Assembly: GCF_036785885.1 (NCBI RefSeq)
Contig: NC_092310.1
Coordinates: 2,294,001 to 2,358,000, forward strand
Direction of reading: 5' to 3'
DNA from: Coffea arabica
Taxonomy: Eukaryota > Streptophyta > Magnoliopsida > Gentianales > Rubiaceae
DNA length: 64,000 bases
Position numbers and translations under genes: made by a program
Part shown: positions 1 through 9,900 of the stretch, piece by piece
How the letters are laid out: the number at the start of each line of letters is the position of its first letter
Position numbering within the stretch: position 1 is the first letter of the stretch
The notes under the pieces: model-generated
Seen by the model: the letters and a program-made list of their open reading frames with translations, nothing else
Told to the model about the DNA's origin: nothing
The model's database searches: none

Positions 1-66
1 CAAATGTTTGAGAATGGAAAATGATGATTTAAAAAATCAAAAAAGTGTTTTGATTGCAAAAATAAT

Positions 67-456
67 TTGAAAAGGAAGTTGGAAGAGAAAACAAAGTTTT
101 ATGAAAAAATGTTGGAGGAACAAAATGTGTTAAAGAAAAGAATTAATGATTTGAACGAGTTTCTCCAAAACGAAAAACAAAAGTTTTCTCAAACAAAAGA
201 AAACAAATCTTTTCAAGGCACAAATAAGTTTGCTATGATAAGAAATAAGAAAATTAGTTGCATTAAATCCACCTATGTGCAAAATACTTCTATCATGTGT
301 CACTTTTGTTGCAAATTTGAACATATGCAAAATGATTGCTATGTAAAGAAAAATATGAGAAAATGCATGAAATCCATGTGGATTGCTAGATCATGTCGTA
401 TTAACTCCCAAGGACCCTATAAAGAAAGGGTACCAAATGAAATTTCTCATATTTAG
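67..456 (+). pseudogene. Copia (Sirevirus-like) gag C-terminal remnant
   Basis: This reading frame has a lysine-rich coiled-coil-like N-terminal half. It is followed by a zinc knuckle of the C-x2-C-x4-H-x4-C type (CHFCCKFEHMQNDC, about residues 78-91) and then a motif like the NPQGPK...WVPK stretch that follows the knuckle in plant Copia gag (here NSQGPYKERVPN). Gag packages the element RNA. The frame has no upstream gag, and no protease, integrase, reverse transcriptase or RNase H follows. The sequence runs straight into the 3' polypurine tracts, so this is an internally deleted copy. Its first codons lie at or before the window edge, so the true start is not visible. Placement in Copia is firm from the knuckle plus adjacent 3' LTR; the Sirevirus label is an inference. 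Confidence 0.7.
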
Positions 457-550
457 GTACATCATGAAGATTTGATCCAAGGAGTGCTGAATGGTTGTAA
501 GTACATTTGAAAATTTTGATATTCAATATGGTCTTGATTTGAAAAATAAA

Positions 551-702
551 GGGGGAGTTTGTTTTTTTTGATTGATGCCAAAAGGGGGAGTAGGATTTAT
601 TGAAATTTCTTTGTATGTTGGCACTTTCTAAGGGGGAGCTTTATTTGAACTTATTTGATAAAAGAAATCTTCATTTTGTTTGTCATCATCAAAAAGGGGG
701 AG
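551..702 (+). other. Four tandem polypurine tracts before a Copia 3' LTR
   Basis: The motif GGGGGAG occurs four times, at 551-557, 584-590, 632-638 and 696-702. The last one is directly followed by the LTR start TGTTGACC at 705. Polypurine tracts prime plus-strand DNA synthesis in LTR elements. Multiple tracts upstream of the 3' LTR are a known mark of Sirevirus-type Copia elements. Confidence 0.75.
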
Positions 703-704
703 AT

Positions 705-1690
705 TGTTGACCTTGGTCGATCAATCCTTGGTTTTGATGATTAACAAACCAAAATGAAGATTTGGGCTAATGTTTTTATGTGAGCAATTTGTTAGAACAG
801 ATTCTTGTGGCACAAAAGAAGAAGCAAAAACAGGGCACTCATGTGGGACGTCCGAAAGGAAGCTATCGGACGTCCGAAAGGATGAAGAACATCAACGGAC
901 GCACGCATCGGACGCACATCGATCGCATCGGACGTCCGAGAAATTTCGCAAAGATTTGATGACTCTCTGACGACGTTCGGACGCAGGGTTCGGACGTCCG
1001 ACAGGTGGTTTGGACGCAGGGTTCGGACGTCCGACAGGTGGTTCGGACGTCCGACAGGCCAACGGCTAGTTTTGACAGCATTTAATATTTGACCGTTGAA
1101 GAGCCTTTTGGAGCCATTTCTCACCTTCTATAAAAACCCCAAAGCACAAGAAGACAAGGGACTTTTGCCAACACAAAATACAAGCTTACAAGTGAGATTT
1201 TTGAGTAGAAAGATTCTTTGTTGGTTGTATAAGGGGTTGGGAAAGTTGGGTTGTGAGGTTGTTCAAGTGAAGGTTATTCTCTAGGAGGAGTAAAACCTTG
1301 GTGAAGGTGATCCTATCACTTGAAGTGGTAAAACCTTGGTGAAGGTTGCCTCATTTGTATAAAATAGTTCTTAATTGGGTGAGTGATCTTTCAAGTGTAG
1401 GTTGTTGAGGGTTAACTAGAATTGTTGTAAAACTCCTTGGTTCAACCAAAGTGTGTTTGGGGTGAGGAAGGAGTGAGTCTTCACTTGTACATCTTGGTTA
1501 GCATCGCCATCTATTGAAGAAGCTATTGGATTCATATTTGGTTTGCATTTCTTATCTTTTCTCTTTAATTAAGTTTTCTTTATTGTGCTTAAGTTTGATA
1601 TATCTTTGTGCATCATTGTGATATTGTTTGTACTCATTGGGTTGCACCGGGCACTTACACAATTTGTGTTGCAAACTTAGGGGGATTGGC
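705..1690 (+). mobile_element. 3' LTR of Sirevirus-like Copia element
   Basis: The LTR begins with TGTTGACC right after the last polypurine tract. It holds a cluster of CGGACGTCCG palindromes, then a TATA-like segment (TTCTATAAAAACCCC near 1125-1140) of the kind seen in LTR promoters. The 3' end could not be fixed: no clean CA end with a target duplication was found, and 1,690 is an estimate. The 5' LTR would lie before the window. Confidence 0.6.
846..1060 (+). repeat. Cluster of CGGACGTCCG palindromes in the LTR
   Basis: The 10 bp perfect palindrome CGGACGTCCG, or a one-base variant, recurs about six times between 846 and 1060. The second half forms imperfect tandem units of about 35 bp (TTCGGACGTCCGACAGGTGG type). 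Each palindrome has an ACGT core, the core bound by plant bZIP factors, and lies upstream of the LTR TATA-like segment. A role as LTR enhancer is an inference. Confidence 0.7.
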
Positions 1691-2216
1691 TTTAAGTATG
1701 AGAAATGCCAATTTTGAGAATTGTTTAACCTTTTTATGTTTCTCTAGAACTGTAGCTTATTATATTCTGTAGGTTTAACTTGTGCGTCTATAAACATATG
1801 GTACCTCATTGTCATAAGATTCTGATTTTTAGTCCTAGCTTTTCAGCGTTAATATTGGCACATGATTACATGCTGATCTCAATATCTTGATCCTGTAGAA
1901 TTCCAATATGGACAAGCTTAAACTAAATGTGCCAAAGTTGCCTTAACTTGAACTTAATGCTTTTAGCCAGAGACTGCAAAAGAATAAGAATCATGCTTAT
2001 AAAATGCCTTAACTCTCGTATACTTGTTTCCAGCATGAAAGCATAAAATGCTTGAAATGGTTATCACCACCGTGAATCTAGTCTTCTCTTCTCATGCACT
2101 GCATTTTAGTAGTTCAAAAATTTGAGTAGTTTAGGAATCTAACTTTTTGTCAAATACTTGCTATTTATTTCATGCTTGGATCTACGACTTGTTTCCTGTT
2201 TGCCATTTCCTTGCAG
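1691..2216. other. No gene seen; possibly intron of the prohibitin remnant
   Basis: No coding region or RNA gene was recognised. The stretch ends in a good acceptor (TTTCCTTGCAG at 2206-2216) that opens the first prohibitin exon fragment, so part of it may be old intron. Confidence 0.4.
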
Positions 2217-2906
2217 GTTAACATAGCTCTTCATGTTCTTACATGCCCTGTGGCAGATCAGGTTAACTGTCTATTGAACCCTTGGTTGCTCTGAAGGCCG
2301 TGATTGCAGGTTAACTTCAATGCATGGGCCTTGCCTTCCAGAGTTCATGATACTTTGAAGGCTGTGGTTGCTCATTACAGTGCAAGCCAGCTCATAACTC
2401 AAAGAGAGGTGAGGACCAGATATTTGCTCCATTAGAATTCTTTAACTGTAAGGGGAATAAAGGAAAACTTCTGATATACAAGAACTTGTTCTTATCTGGA
2501 AATGCATTTTATCAGTCACATAAACATGAAAGTGACATAGACACGAGCCTTTCTAAGTATGACATTGATCTTTCTAATAGATATCTGTCAAGTGCTTAGT
2601 TTTTAGTTGTGCTCAATCAAACATTCAATGGATCCTTCTTTATCTTTTCTAAGATTACAGGAGGTATACATTTGTTGATTTTTGTTTATGCAGACTGTCA
2701 GTCAGGAAATTCGGGGCCTTTTGGCCAGAAAAGCAGCCTCCTTTAACATTTCACCTGATGATGTTTCTATAACCTGTCTGACTTTTGGAAGGGAATTTAC
2801 TGCTGCAATTGAGGCAAAGCAAATTGCTGCACAAGAAGCTGAGACAGCTATATTTGTTGTGGAAAAAGCTAAATAGGAGAATAAAAGTGCCATAGTCAGA
2901 GCATAG
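2217..2906 (+). pseudogene. Type-II prohibitin (PHB1/2/6-like) pseudogene fragment
   Basis: Three exon pieces match plant type-II prohibitins, which form ring scaffolds in the inner mitochondrial membrane. Piece 1 (2217-2261) reads VNIALHVLTCPVADQ. Piece 2 (about 2319-2408) reads like the LPS..HETLKAVVAQY segment and ends at a GTGAGG donor. Piece 3 (2694-2906) starts after a CAG acceptor and carries the DDVSIT.LTFG.EFTAAIEAKQ block. The 2409-2693 intron keeps phase 0 and GT-AG ends, so this is a genomic duplicate and not a processed copy. Two in-frame TAG stops (2874-2876, 2904-2906) fall where the family has Gln, and the part between pieces 1 and 2 is damaged. No 5' or 3' exons are present. 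A non-functional relic is the best reading. Confidence 0.85.
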
Positions 2907-2944
2907 GTAAGATAATTTCTTCAGTTACTTGAACATTGTATGTG

Positions 2945-3973
2945 CAACCAGTTTCACAAAACACAAAAGTTGTAACTCTTTGAGTTAACTTTTCATGCTT
3001 CAAGAATCATTTAATTTGGAGTTCTGCGGACCGAGATATGGCCAAAATATCATCAACTGGTCAGAGCTCTGTTTCATGTTTCGATCATGCATATGTACTT
3101 CTGTATCTCGACTTTTTGACAAGAAAGACGACTAAACTGGATTTCGATATCTTCATACCAAATGTAGATCTCTTTCTTAGCTTCAAAATGGTTAAGAATT
3201 ATCTCAATCCAATACTTGTATCTCAAGATATTGCCAAAATACCACAAGATGTCAAAACTGTCTTCACTTGCATTCGTTCCTTTAAATGTTTTGCACTTCA
3301 TGTCTTCTTTAAACCACTTCAATTCATCAATAATCATCCAATTCTCTTCTCAATTCATGCCAATTGATGATTGAATCACCAAACTTACAAAAACATGAAA
3401 TTTTCACTATTAAAATTCATAGAAATGTAATTTTTGCCACTTAAACCACAAAATGTATATTTTTACCAAAATCTGGTCAGAGCTCTGTTTCATCTTTCGA
3501 CCATGCACATGTACTTCTGTATCTCAACTTTTTGACAAAGAAGACGACTGACTGGATTTCAATGTCTTCGTACCAAATATAGATCTCTCTCTTAGATTCA
3601 AAATGATATAAGAATTACCTCAATCTGATGCTTGTATCTCAAGATATTGCCGAAATATCACAATGTGTCAAAACTATCTTCAGTTGCATTCCTTCCTTTG
3701 AATGTTTTGCACTTCATGTCTTCTTTAAACCACTTCAAATAATTAATAACCATGTAATTCTCTTCTCAATTCATGCCAATTGATGATTGAATCGCAAACC
3801 TACAAAAACATGAAGTTTTCGCCATTAAAATCCATGAAAATGCAATTTTTGCCATTTAAACCACAAAATGTATATTTTTCCAAAATCCTAGTTAATTAGT
3901 TATAAAACTAAATAAAACACACCAAAATTAGCTAATAAAATATACTAAAAATATGTAAAATATATACTTATCA
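2945..3973 (-). mobile_element. Two tandem Ty3/Gypsy LTR-head fragments (antisense)
   Basis: The stretch is the reverse complement of the first part of the LTR found at 11,248-13,080. It is present twice in tandem, at about 2945-3475 and 3476-3973. The outer end at 3973 starts TGATAAG on the minus strand, matching TGACAAG at 11,248. This insertion lies in the intron of UGT copy A, about 92 bp past its splice donor. No internal region of the element is present between the two fragments. Confidence 0.75.
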
Positions 3974-4064
3974 ATACCAATTAAGTTGAGATGGAACGTT
4001 AAAGACAATAATAGCATAGTCCGGAGACAACAAAACAAATAAAGAAGAAGTTTATAGTACATAC

Positions 4065-4584
4065 TTTTGAATGGAAAAATTCCTCTTCTAATAAGCTCTC
4101 TATAGTGCAAGTATCCAATGAAAGAACAAGCAGAAGCAGTCCAAAATTGAACTTCAAGGATGCCCAAATCTTCAGCAGCTTTGATGACAAAGCGCATGCC
4201 ACCATTAGAAATCACACAACTAACAGGGGGCACTTCAGAAGACGAGTTCAGTTTAATCAAAAGCTCATTAAAAGGAACCAAACAATTTTTTCTGACAGAA
4301 TCACAAATCGGAGGTACATCTTGAGTGGCATCTTTATCTGATGGTGGCATCCCATCAGGGATAGTCTCAAACCTGAAATCATGGAACCTTTTAACTGATT
4401 CTGGCCCTTTTGATCAAATCAAACGTTTGTGGTTAAATTCAGTGTTGACAAAGGTTATATGGAACCCTTTGGCATGCAAAACCTTAGCGAGTCTTATTAA
4501 TGGGTTAACGTGGCCTTGAGCTGACAATGGAACCAAGACTGCATGAGGTTTTTCTGTGGTTCTTGTGGTTTCCAGAGAACCCAT
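4065..4584 (-). pseudogene. UGT85A-type glucosyltransferase copy A, exon 1 only
   Basis: Exon 1 of a family-1 glycosyltransferase starts at the ATG at 4584-4582 and ends at a GTATGT donor after 4065. It encodes the acceptor-binding N-terminal half, including AQGHVNP with the catalytic His and NTEFNHKRL. It is most like copy C, and the 5' flank is also shared with C. Three faults are visible. The codon after KRLI is TGA where B and C have CGA (Arg). The Asp of the SDG motif, which partners the catalytic His in the family, is Asn (SNG). Exon 2 is missing, because the intron runs into a Gypsy LTR fragment at 3973. It cannot make a working enzyme. Confidence 0.9.
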
Positions 4585-4765
4585 TTTCTATTTAAATGAA
4601 AGTCGAAGGCGAAGTATTATGCATAAGTCCCTAATTGATGGTGCCATTTATGGGATTTGGGGCAAAAATTAATTCAGACCATACACAAAGGTCTACACAA
4701 GTCATACACTATACTACAAAATATAGTACAAAACATTTGTTTCATGGGTAACACACGTCCAATGA
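4585..4765 (-). repeat. UGT copy A 5' flank, duplicate of copy C flank
   Basis: About 180 bp upstream of the copy A start codon are nearly identical to 26,945-27,128 upstream of copy C. This includes the GTCTACACAAGTCATACACT stretch. A and C therefore descend from one duplication that carried the promoter. Confidence 0.85.
4644..4653 (-). promoter_or_regulatory. CCATAAATGG core-promoter element of copy A
   Basis: The palindromic-type motif CCATAAATGG lies about 60 bp upstream of the copy A ATG, at the place where gene B has CTATAAATGG. It may be a weakened TATA box. It also fits the CArG consensus CC(A/T)6GG. The same motif precedes copy C. Confidence 0.45.
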
Positions 4766-4807
4766 AAATCAAAGTGAACTTTTTAAATTTTTGTTGTGTA
4801 TATTTAA

Positions 4808-4918
4808 AAGGGTTAATTACACTTTACTCCTTGAATGTGGTGTTCATTTGCACTTTCCCCTTGAATAAATAAAAGGCACTTTGTGCTTGTAGAATTTAGG
4901 GAAAAAATACCTTCTAAT
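4808..4918. mobile_element. MITE terminal fragment (GGGTTAATTAC type)
   Basis: The sequence GGGTTAATTACACTTTACTC opens a stretch resembling the ends of the elements at 23,104 and 49,111. The matching other end was not found, so this is a truncated piece. Confidence 0.4.
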
Positions 4919-4991
4919 AAATCTGCTTAACAGAGTAGGTGTAGAATAACATTTATCATGTCCAAAAAAAAAAAAGAAAAAAATCTGCTTA
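4919..4991 (+). mobile_element. 5'-truncated SINE with 11 bp target duplication
   Basis: A 51 bp insert (4930-4980) ends in a long A-run and is flanked by AAATCTGCTTA at 4919-4929 and 4981-4991. Its body (GAGTAGGTGTAGAATAAC then TTTATCATGTCC) resembles plant SINE 3' ends and the fuller SINE at 53,120. Target duplications plus poly(A) point to L1-type retroposition. Confidence 0.65.
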
Positions 4992-5851
4992 GCGGATTAG
5001 CCAAAAAGACAAATGAGCCCTTTAATTAAGTTTTAACTAAAGTAACAAAAGTTAATTATGAGCAGATATATTTTTCAAAAAAATAAACATGAAATGAGGA
5101 TATATATATATATTTAACTATTACTGATTCATTTACTGCATATTTATTTACTGTAAACAAACTTGAAGATGGTTCATCAATATTCTAAGATGACCATGTT
5201 GTAATGCAATAAGATCCCATTAAATATGTTTGCAATAACATATAGTCCACTTTCGCTAGTAAAATATTTTATCAAATAATAGCAGCCTTTTTTTATTGTT
5301 TTCATAAGTTGAGCTTAAGAAAAATATTATAATTCAATTATCAAACTTTAAGCATGTACAAATGAATGAATAATCATATAAATTGGATGAGGAAACACAT
5401 TTTTTGAGTTATTTTATGAAGGGTATAATTATACAATATCCTTAACCGTCAAAGTTTTAAACAATTTATTAGTTAAAATTGCAAGCATCATATTTTTCTC
5501 GGAGCAAAGAGAATATTGTTTGCATTTAGTGGGAAAAGTGCTTATTATTCCCACATGCAGGGGGCAAACTACAATCAACTTTTTGAGAATTTGAAACTTC
5601 AATAATTCATGACTGGGTTACCTTTTTCCCACGGGGATGTCATGCCACAAGATGGCCTATGCAGACTAGTACACTTGTCCAACATTAATTGTATAATATA
5701 GCTTAAGAATTTTATGGCTAAAAAAATTCATTTTTAAAAGTACACAATAAAGACATATAGTGACCCAAAGACGTCAACCAAATGATATTAAAAGCAACCT
5801 CTTCCTATTTATATTGCCAACTTTTTTGGGTGAAATCCTTAAAAATTATTA
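4992..5851. other. AT-rich intergenic, no gene seen
   Basis: Only low-complexity AT sequence was seen, including a short (TA)n run near 5101-5113. No coding region, RNA gene or element boundary could be supported. Confidence 0.5.
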
Positions 5852-7262
5852 AATGAAACATGGGAAAAGTTTAGAGATTTGTTTCGAAAATATCCATACC
5901 ATGGATTTCTCGATTGGCTAATTGTACAAATTTTCTATATTGGTTTATCCTTTTCTACTAAAACTACTATCGATGCAGCCGCAAGTGGAGTTTTGAAGGC
6001 AAAATCATCTCAAGAATCTCAAGATTTGATAAAGAAAATGGCAGTAAACAATTATCAATGGGCTAATGAAAGAGATAATCTAAGGCACCTAACATGTATG
6101 ATTGAAAGTGCTTAGTGCTCAAATGAGCAATATGATGAAGGTGTTGAATAGACAAGTCGGATGTAGTACACATTCTTCTTCCATTGTGCATGTTGCTTGT
6201 TGTTTTATATATAGAGGTGATCATGAGGCTAACGAGTGTGTTGATCTTGAGTAGGTTCAATTTGTCAATAATTACATTAGGAATGCTCAAAATAATCCAT
6301 ACTCAAATACATACAATTCGGGATGGAGAAATCATCCATATTTTGAGTGAAAAGATTAAGGCAGCCCTCAAAGACTGACTAATCTGTCGGAATTCTAATT
6401 AAGGCAACCACAGACGAATACTAAACCGGATTGGGAGATAGCGATCGAGAAGTTAGCTAAGGGCATTTCGAAAAGATTTGAGCGAATTGAGGGGTGGTTA
6501 GACTAATTGATTGGGATTATAGAAAGATGGGGGTTCAAATTGGTCAAATTGCTAATTCAATTAACAACAGAAATTCTGGCGAATTGCCGAGTAAAACTGA
6601 AATGAATCCAAGAGAACATGTCAATGCTATCACTCTTAGAAGTGATAAAATGGTTGAGGGACCTAACTTAGGCAATTCAAGTGGTGATAAAGATAAGGAG
6701 CAAGTAATTGAAGGAGTGAAAGAAATCCAAAATGATCATGTTGTAATTGATATAGAAGTACTTCCTCCAATGTGATTCCTTTTCCACACAGGTTGTAGAA
6801 AGAGGAAAGATCGAGAAGAAATTTTCAAAATTTTTAAACAATTACACATTAACATTCCTTTTATTGATGCTATTACAAGATTTCCTCTTATGCGCGTTTC
6901 TTAAAGGATATCATGCCAAAAAAGAAGAAAATTGTGGATAATGAGATGATAGTGTTAACGAAAGAATATAGTGCAATTAAGATATAGAAGTACTTGGTCC
7001 TCCTAATTTAAAGTTTAATGTGATTCCTTTTCCACACAGGTTGTAGAAAGATGGGAAAGATCGAGAGTTTGAGAAAGTTTATTTCGAGTTGATGATGAGG
7101 AGTTGAAATTTAATTTGATTGATAAAGATAGGGGTATAAATTTTTAAACAATTACACATTAACATTCCTTTTATTGATGCTATTACATAGATTTCCTCAT
7201 TTATGCGCGTTTCTTAAAGGATATCATGCCAAAAAAGAAGAAAATTGTGGATAATGAGATGA
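5852..7262 (+). pseudogene. Athila-like gag remnant
   Basis: From 5852 the frame reads WEKFRDLFRKYPYHGF, matching the Athila gag block WERFKDLLRKCPHHG. It continues through a DAAASG...NNYQW block. Around 6530-6640 comes IGQIANSINNR...ITLRS, the stretch found between gag and protease in this family. Near 6770 comes PFPH followed by LHINIPFIDAI, equal to the LHINIPFADAL segment. Stops and frameshifts separate these pieces, and the 5' part of gag is absent. Confidence 0.8.
6770..7262 (+). repeat. Tandem duplication inside gag remnant
   Basis: The stretch 6770-6959 (from TGATTCCTTTTCCACACAGG to GTGGATAATGAGATGATA) returns at 7019-7262 with small insertions. The period is about 248 bp. Both copies carry the LHINIPF-coding segment, so the duplication followed insertion. 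Confidence 0.85.
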
Positions 7263-7435
7263 TAAAATGTATGAACCCTAAAAACCCAATGTATGTTTCG
7301 ATCATTTTACATATGCATGCGATGATAAATTTAACAAAAAAATGATCTAGAATGCATTTTGAGTTTTTAGGGTAGATTTGCATAATTTTGAGAAACTTGA
7401 AATTTCTACAAAATTTGCAGAAGAATACGCACAAC

Positions 7436-7720
7436 TTAGAAAGACGCGACTTTGAATCGCGTGTTCTATTATTCGCGTATTCAGTTCTGCAAGTTCATTG
7501 CAGAAAATGCGACTTCGAATATACAACTCAAAGTCGCGTATTCACATCTGCAAAGATATAACTAAAAACACAACTTCAAATACGCAACTTGAAGTCGCGT
7601 ATTCAATAAAATGTTTTCACAGAAAACGCAACTTGCAATACACGACTGGAAGTCGGGTATTCTTCCCTTGATACAAAACCCTAAAACGCGCGTATTCTTC
7701 CCTTGATACAAAACCCTAAA
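7436..7720 (+). repeat. Clustered GCGACTT / AAGTCGCGTATTC repeats
   Basis: Variants of GCGACTTGAAGTCGCG and GCGTATTC recur at least six times at irregular spacing. A 30 bp piece with CTTCCCTTGATACAAAACCC is then duplicated directly (7660-7720). A single copy, GACTTGAAGTCGCGTATTG, also sits in the 3' LTR near 11,911. The motif is self-complementary. The function is unknown. Confidence 0.7.
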
Positions 7721-8709
7721 ACGTGACTTTCCTTTTCAGTTTTCTTCTTCATTCATCTTCCAGCCGCCTTTTCCTTCAGCCCAAAACTCCTCTTCACAAA
7801 ATTCCACTTTTTGCTCAATTTCTTGCTAGATAGCATCAACCCATTATCATTTAGTCCTCATAAAGTCTTTTTAACTGATTGAAATCGAAGAAAAATAACT
7901 CAATCGATTTTTAAGAAATTTGGAGCTAGGTTTTGTAGTTCTTAAATTCATCAATTGGAGGTCAATTAGAGTGATTTTCATAAGGCTTTTTGCATAATCA
8001 TCATCTCCAAACATCACTCTTTGTGATTGAAGTGAGTTTCTTCAATAAGTTTTTGTATTGTAGAAGTTGATATTTCTCAATTTCCTGAGTTTTCTGACAT
8101 CTTCTAATTTCGAATTTTTGATGATGTTTATTGAAGTTTTTGGCCTCTATTATAATTATTTAGATTGTTTAAGCATGTTTACACGTTCAAATGTAGCAAA
8201 TTGATGGATTATTAGTTCTTTAAATTTTTAATTTACTATATTTGGTTAAAACTGAAAAATTAGTTTGGAATGTTATTGAACCAATTGTGATAAATGATTA
8301 TGATTCAAAATAGTTTGTTGATGATATTTTAGCATGTGCATTGTATATAGAGAGTGATTTGATGAATTTTGTGAGTTATTAGGATGATTTTTGTTTAGCT
8401 ATATTTATAGTTAACTGTGCATTATTGTTGCTAATTATAGATTGTTATAATCATGATTATTGCTAGTTTGATTAAATGGGATATATTTGTTGCCTATTTT
8501 AATAAATTGATAATTTTGGACAATTTTGGACATGTTTTATGTCATTTCTCGTATGTCATAATAGTAGTCATTTAAGTATATTTACTTGATTTCTTATAAC
8601 ATGAAGGGATATATTTGTGATTATTTGAGCCAATTATGGTTGTTTATTGTTAAAGCTATGAAATATGTCTTAGTGCATGTGGATATAGGAATCATTTTTC
8701 TTAGGTATT
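7721..8709. other. Element untranslated region, no gene seen
   Basis: The stretch between the repeat cluster and the env-like frame has no coding potential that could be supported. It most likely is leader sequence of the Athila-like element. Confidence 0.4.
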
Positions 8710-9900
8710 ATGGCAAGAAGAAAGCAAGTTGTCTACTCATCATTTAGTAGTGATGAAATGGAGGTGAGTGAGAATATTGAAGAAAGTGAAGAAGATATGT
8801 CATCTTCACCCCAATCGGTAAGGGGACTACAAGGGAAGGGCACTTTTCAAAGTGCTGAAGTTACCGCTTTGATAATGCCAAGTTTACAAGTCTTAGGAAT
8901 CACGAGTGGCACAAAACACATGATAATTTTGAGTTTTTCTTTGAGATGCATATGAGTCCAGAAATTAAAGTGGTTTATTGTATTTCGGAGGCGTTTAACC
9001 AATTTGGTTGGGCACCGATGCTCACATTGCTGACTCACTATTATCCTGACTTGGTGCGCGAGTTCTACGTTAATATTGATAACAAAGCACATCATAGTGG
9101 CGAGATAGTGGAGTCATGGGTGCATGGAAGGCACATTGTTTTATCGTGGGAGTACTTAACTGCTATTTTGGGTTGTAACAACCAAGGTCGGGCAGTCGAT
9201 CTGAATAAGAGTTTCGTCGCACCCAATAGGCGATGGTATTCATCGTACGCCATGACTAGGTTTGGTCTTGAATACCAACCTTTTAGATTTTCAAGGAAGG
9301 AGACAATGGTGGCAAGCATCTTAAAATCTCGCCATCGTCTCATTATCTATATGATGGTACACAATCTCATACCCAAAAAGATGGGTCATACAGAGGTCCA
9401 AAAAAGTTATATTTATTTTTTTGATTATATGTTTTATAATCGAAAATTCTCCTACGCTCGAATTCCGTTGTCAAACATCATCATTAGCTACATAAGGTCT
9501 ACGGAGAGGTGAAGGACTATTTCGTTCAAATTGACATTTTCTCGTCTTCTCTCTTTGGTGTTCGAGCGGCTAGACGTTAACCTGTAGGGGGTAACTCGGA
9601 AATTTGTTAAGCCTAAAACTAAGTTATCGGTTTTTCCCCTTCGTCGTATGGGTATTGGTACAGAAAACATTCCTTAGCCTGTTCGAGAATGTAGACAAAA
9701 GGCACGACATAGCTGAGAGGAAGCGGGACCTTCTACTGCTGCACCTCCTCCTCCACCATCACAATCGAATTGGTAGCGGCTCTTTACTCGCTTGGACGAT
9801 ATCGAGTATCAGTTGGAACGAATGGACACTTGCTTGGAGAGGATTGAGTAACACCTAAGCATTCCTCCACCTCATGACGGCGATGAAGATGATGATAATG
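8710..9900 (+). pseudogene. Athila env-like / putative plant transposon ORF, frameshifted
   Basis: The ATG at 8710 opens an acidic N-terminal region (MARRKQVVYSSFSSDE, then SENIEESEED). After a frameshift near 8,945 the frame 8946-9512 holds the conserved core of the putative plant transposon domain of Athila third ORFs, seen as VREFYVNI, then WVHGRHI and LTAILG. A further frameshift leads to a C-terminal coiled-coil-like piece (LDDIEYQLERMDTCLERIE, about 9790-9850). At least two frameshifts and a stop break it. The product of this ORF class has no settled function. Confidence 0.75.

Noticed and set aside
8710-9512. Cellular gene of unknown function
   Set aside because: The domain type, the flanking gag and LTR, and the frameshifts place it in the Athila-like element.
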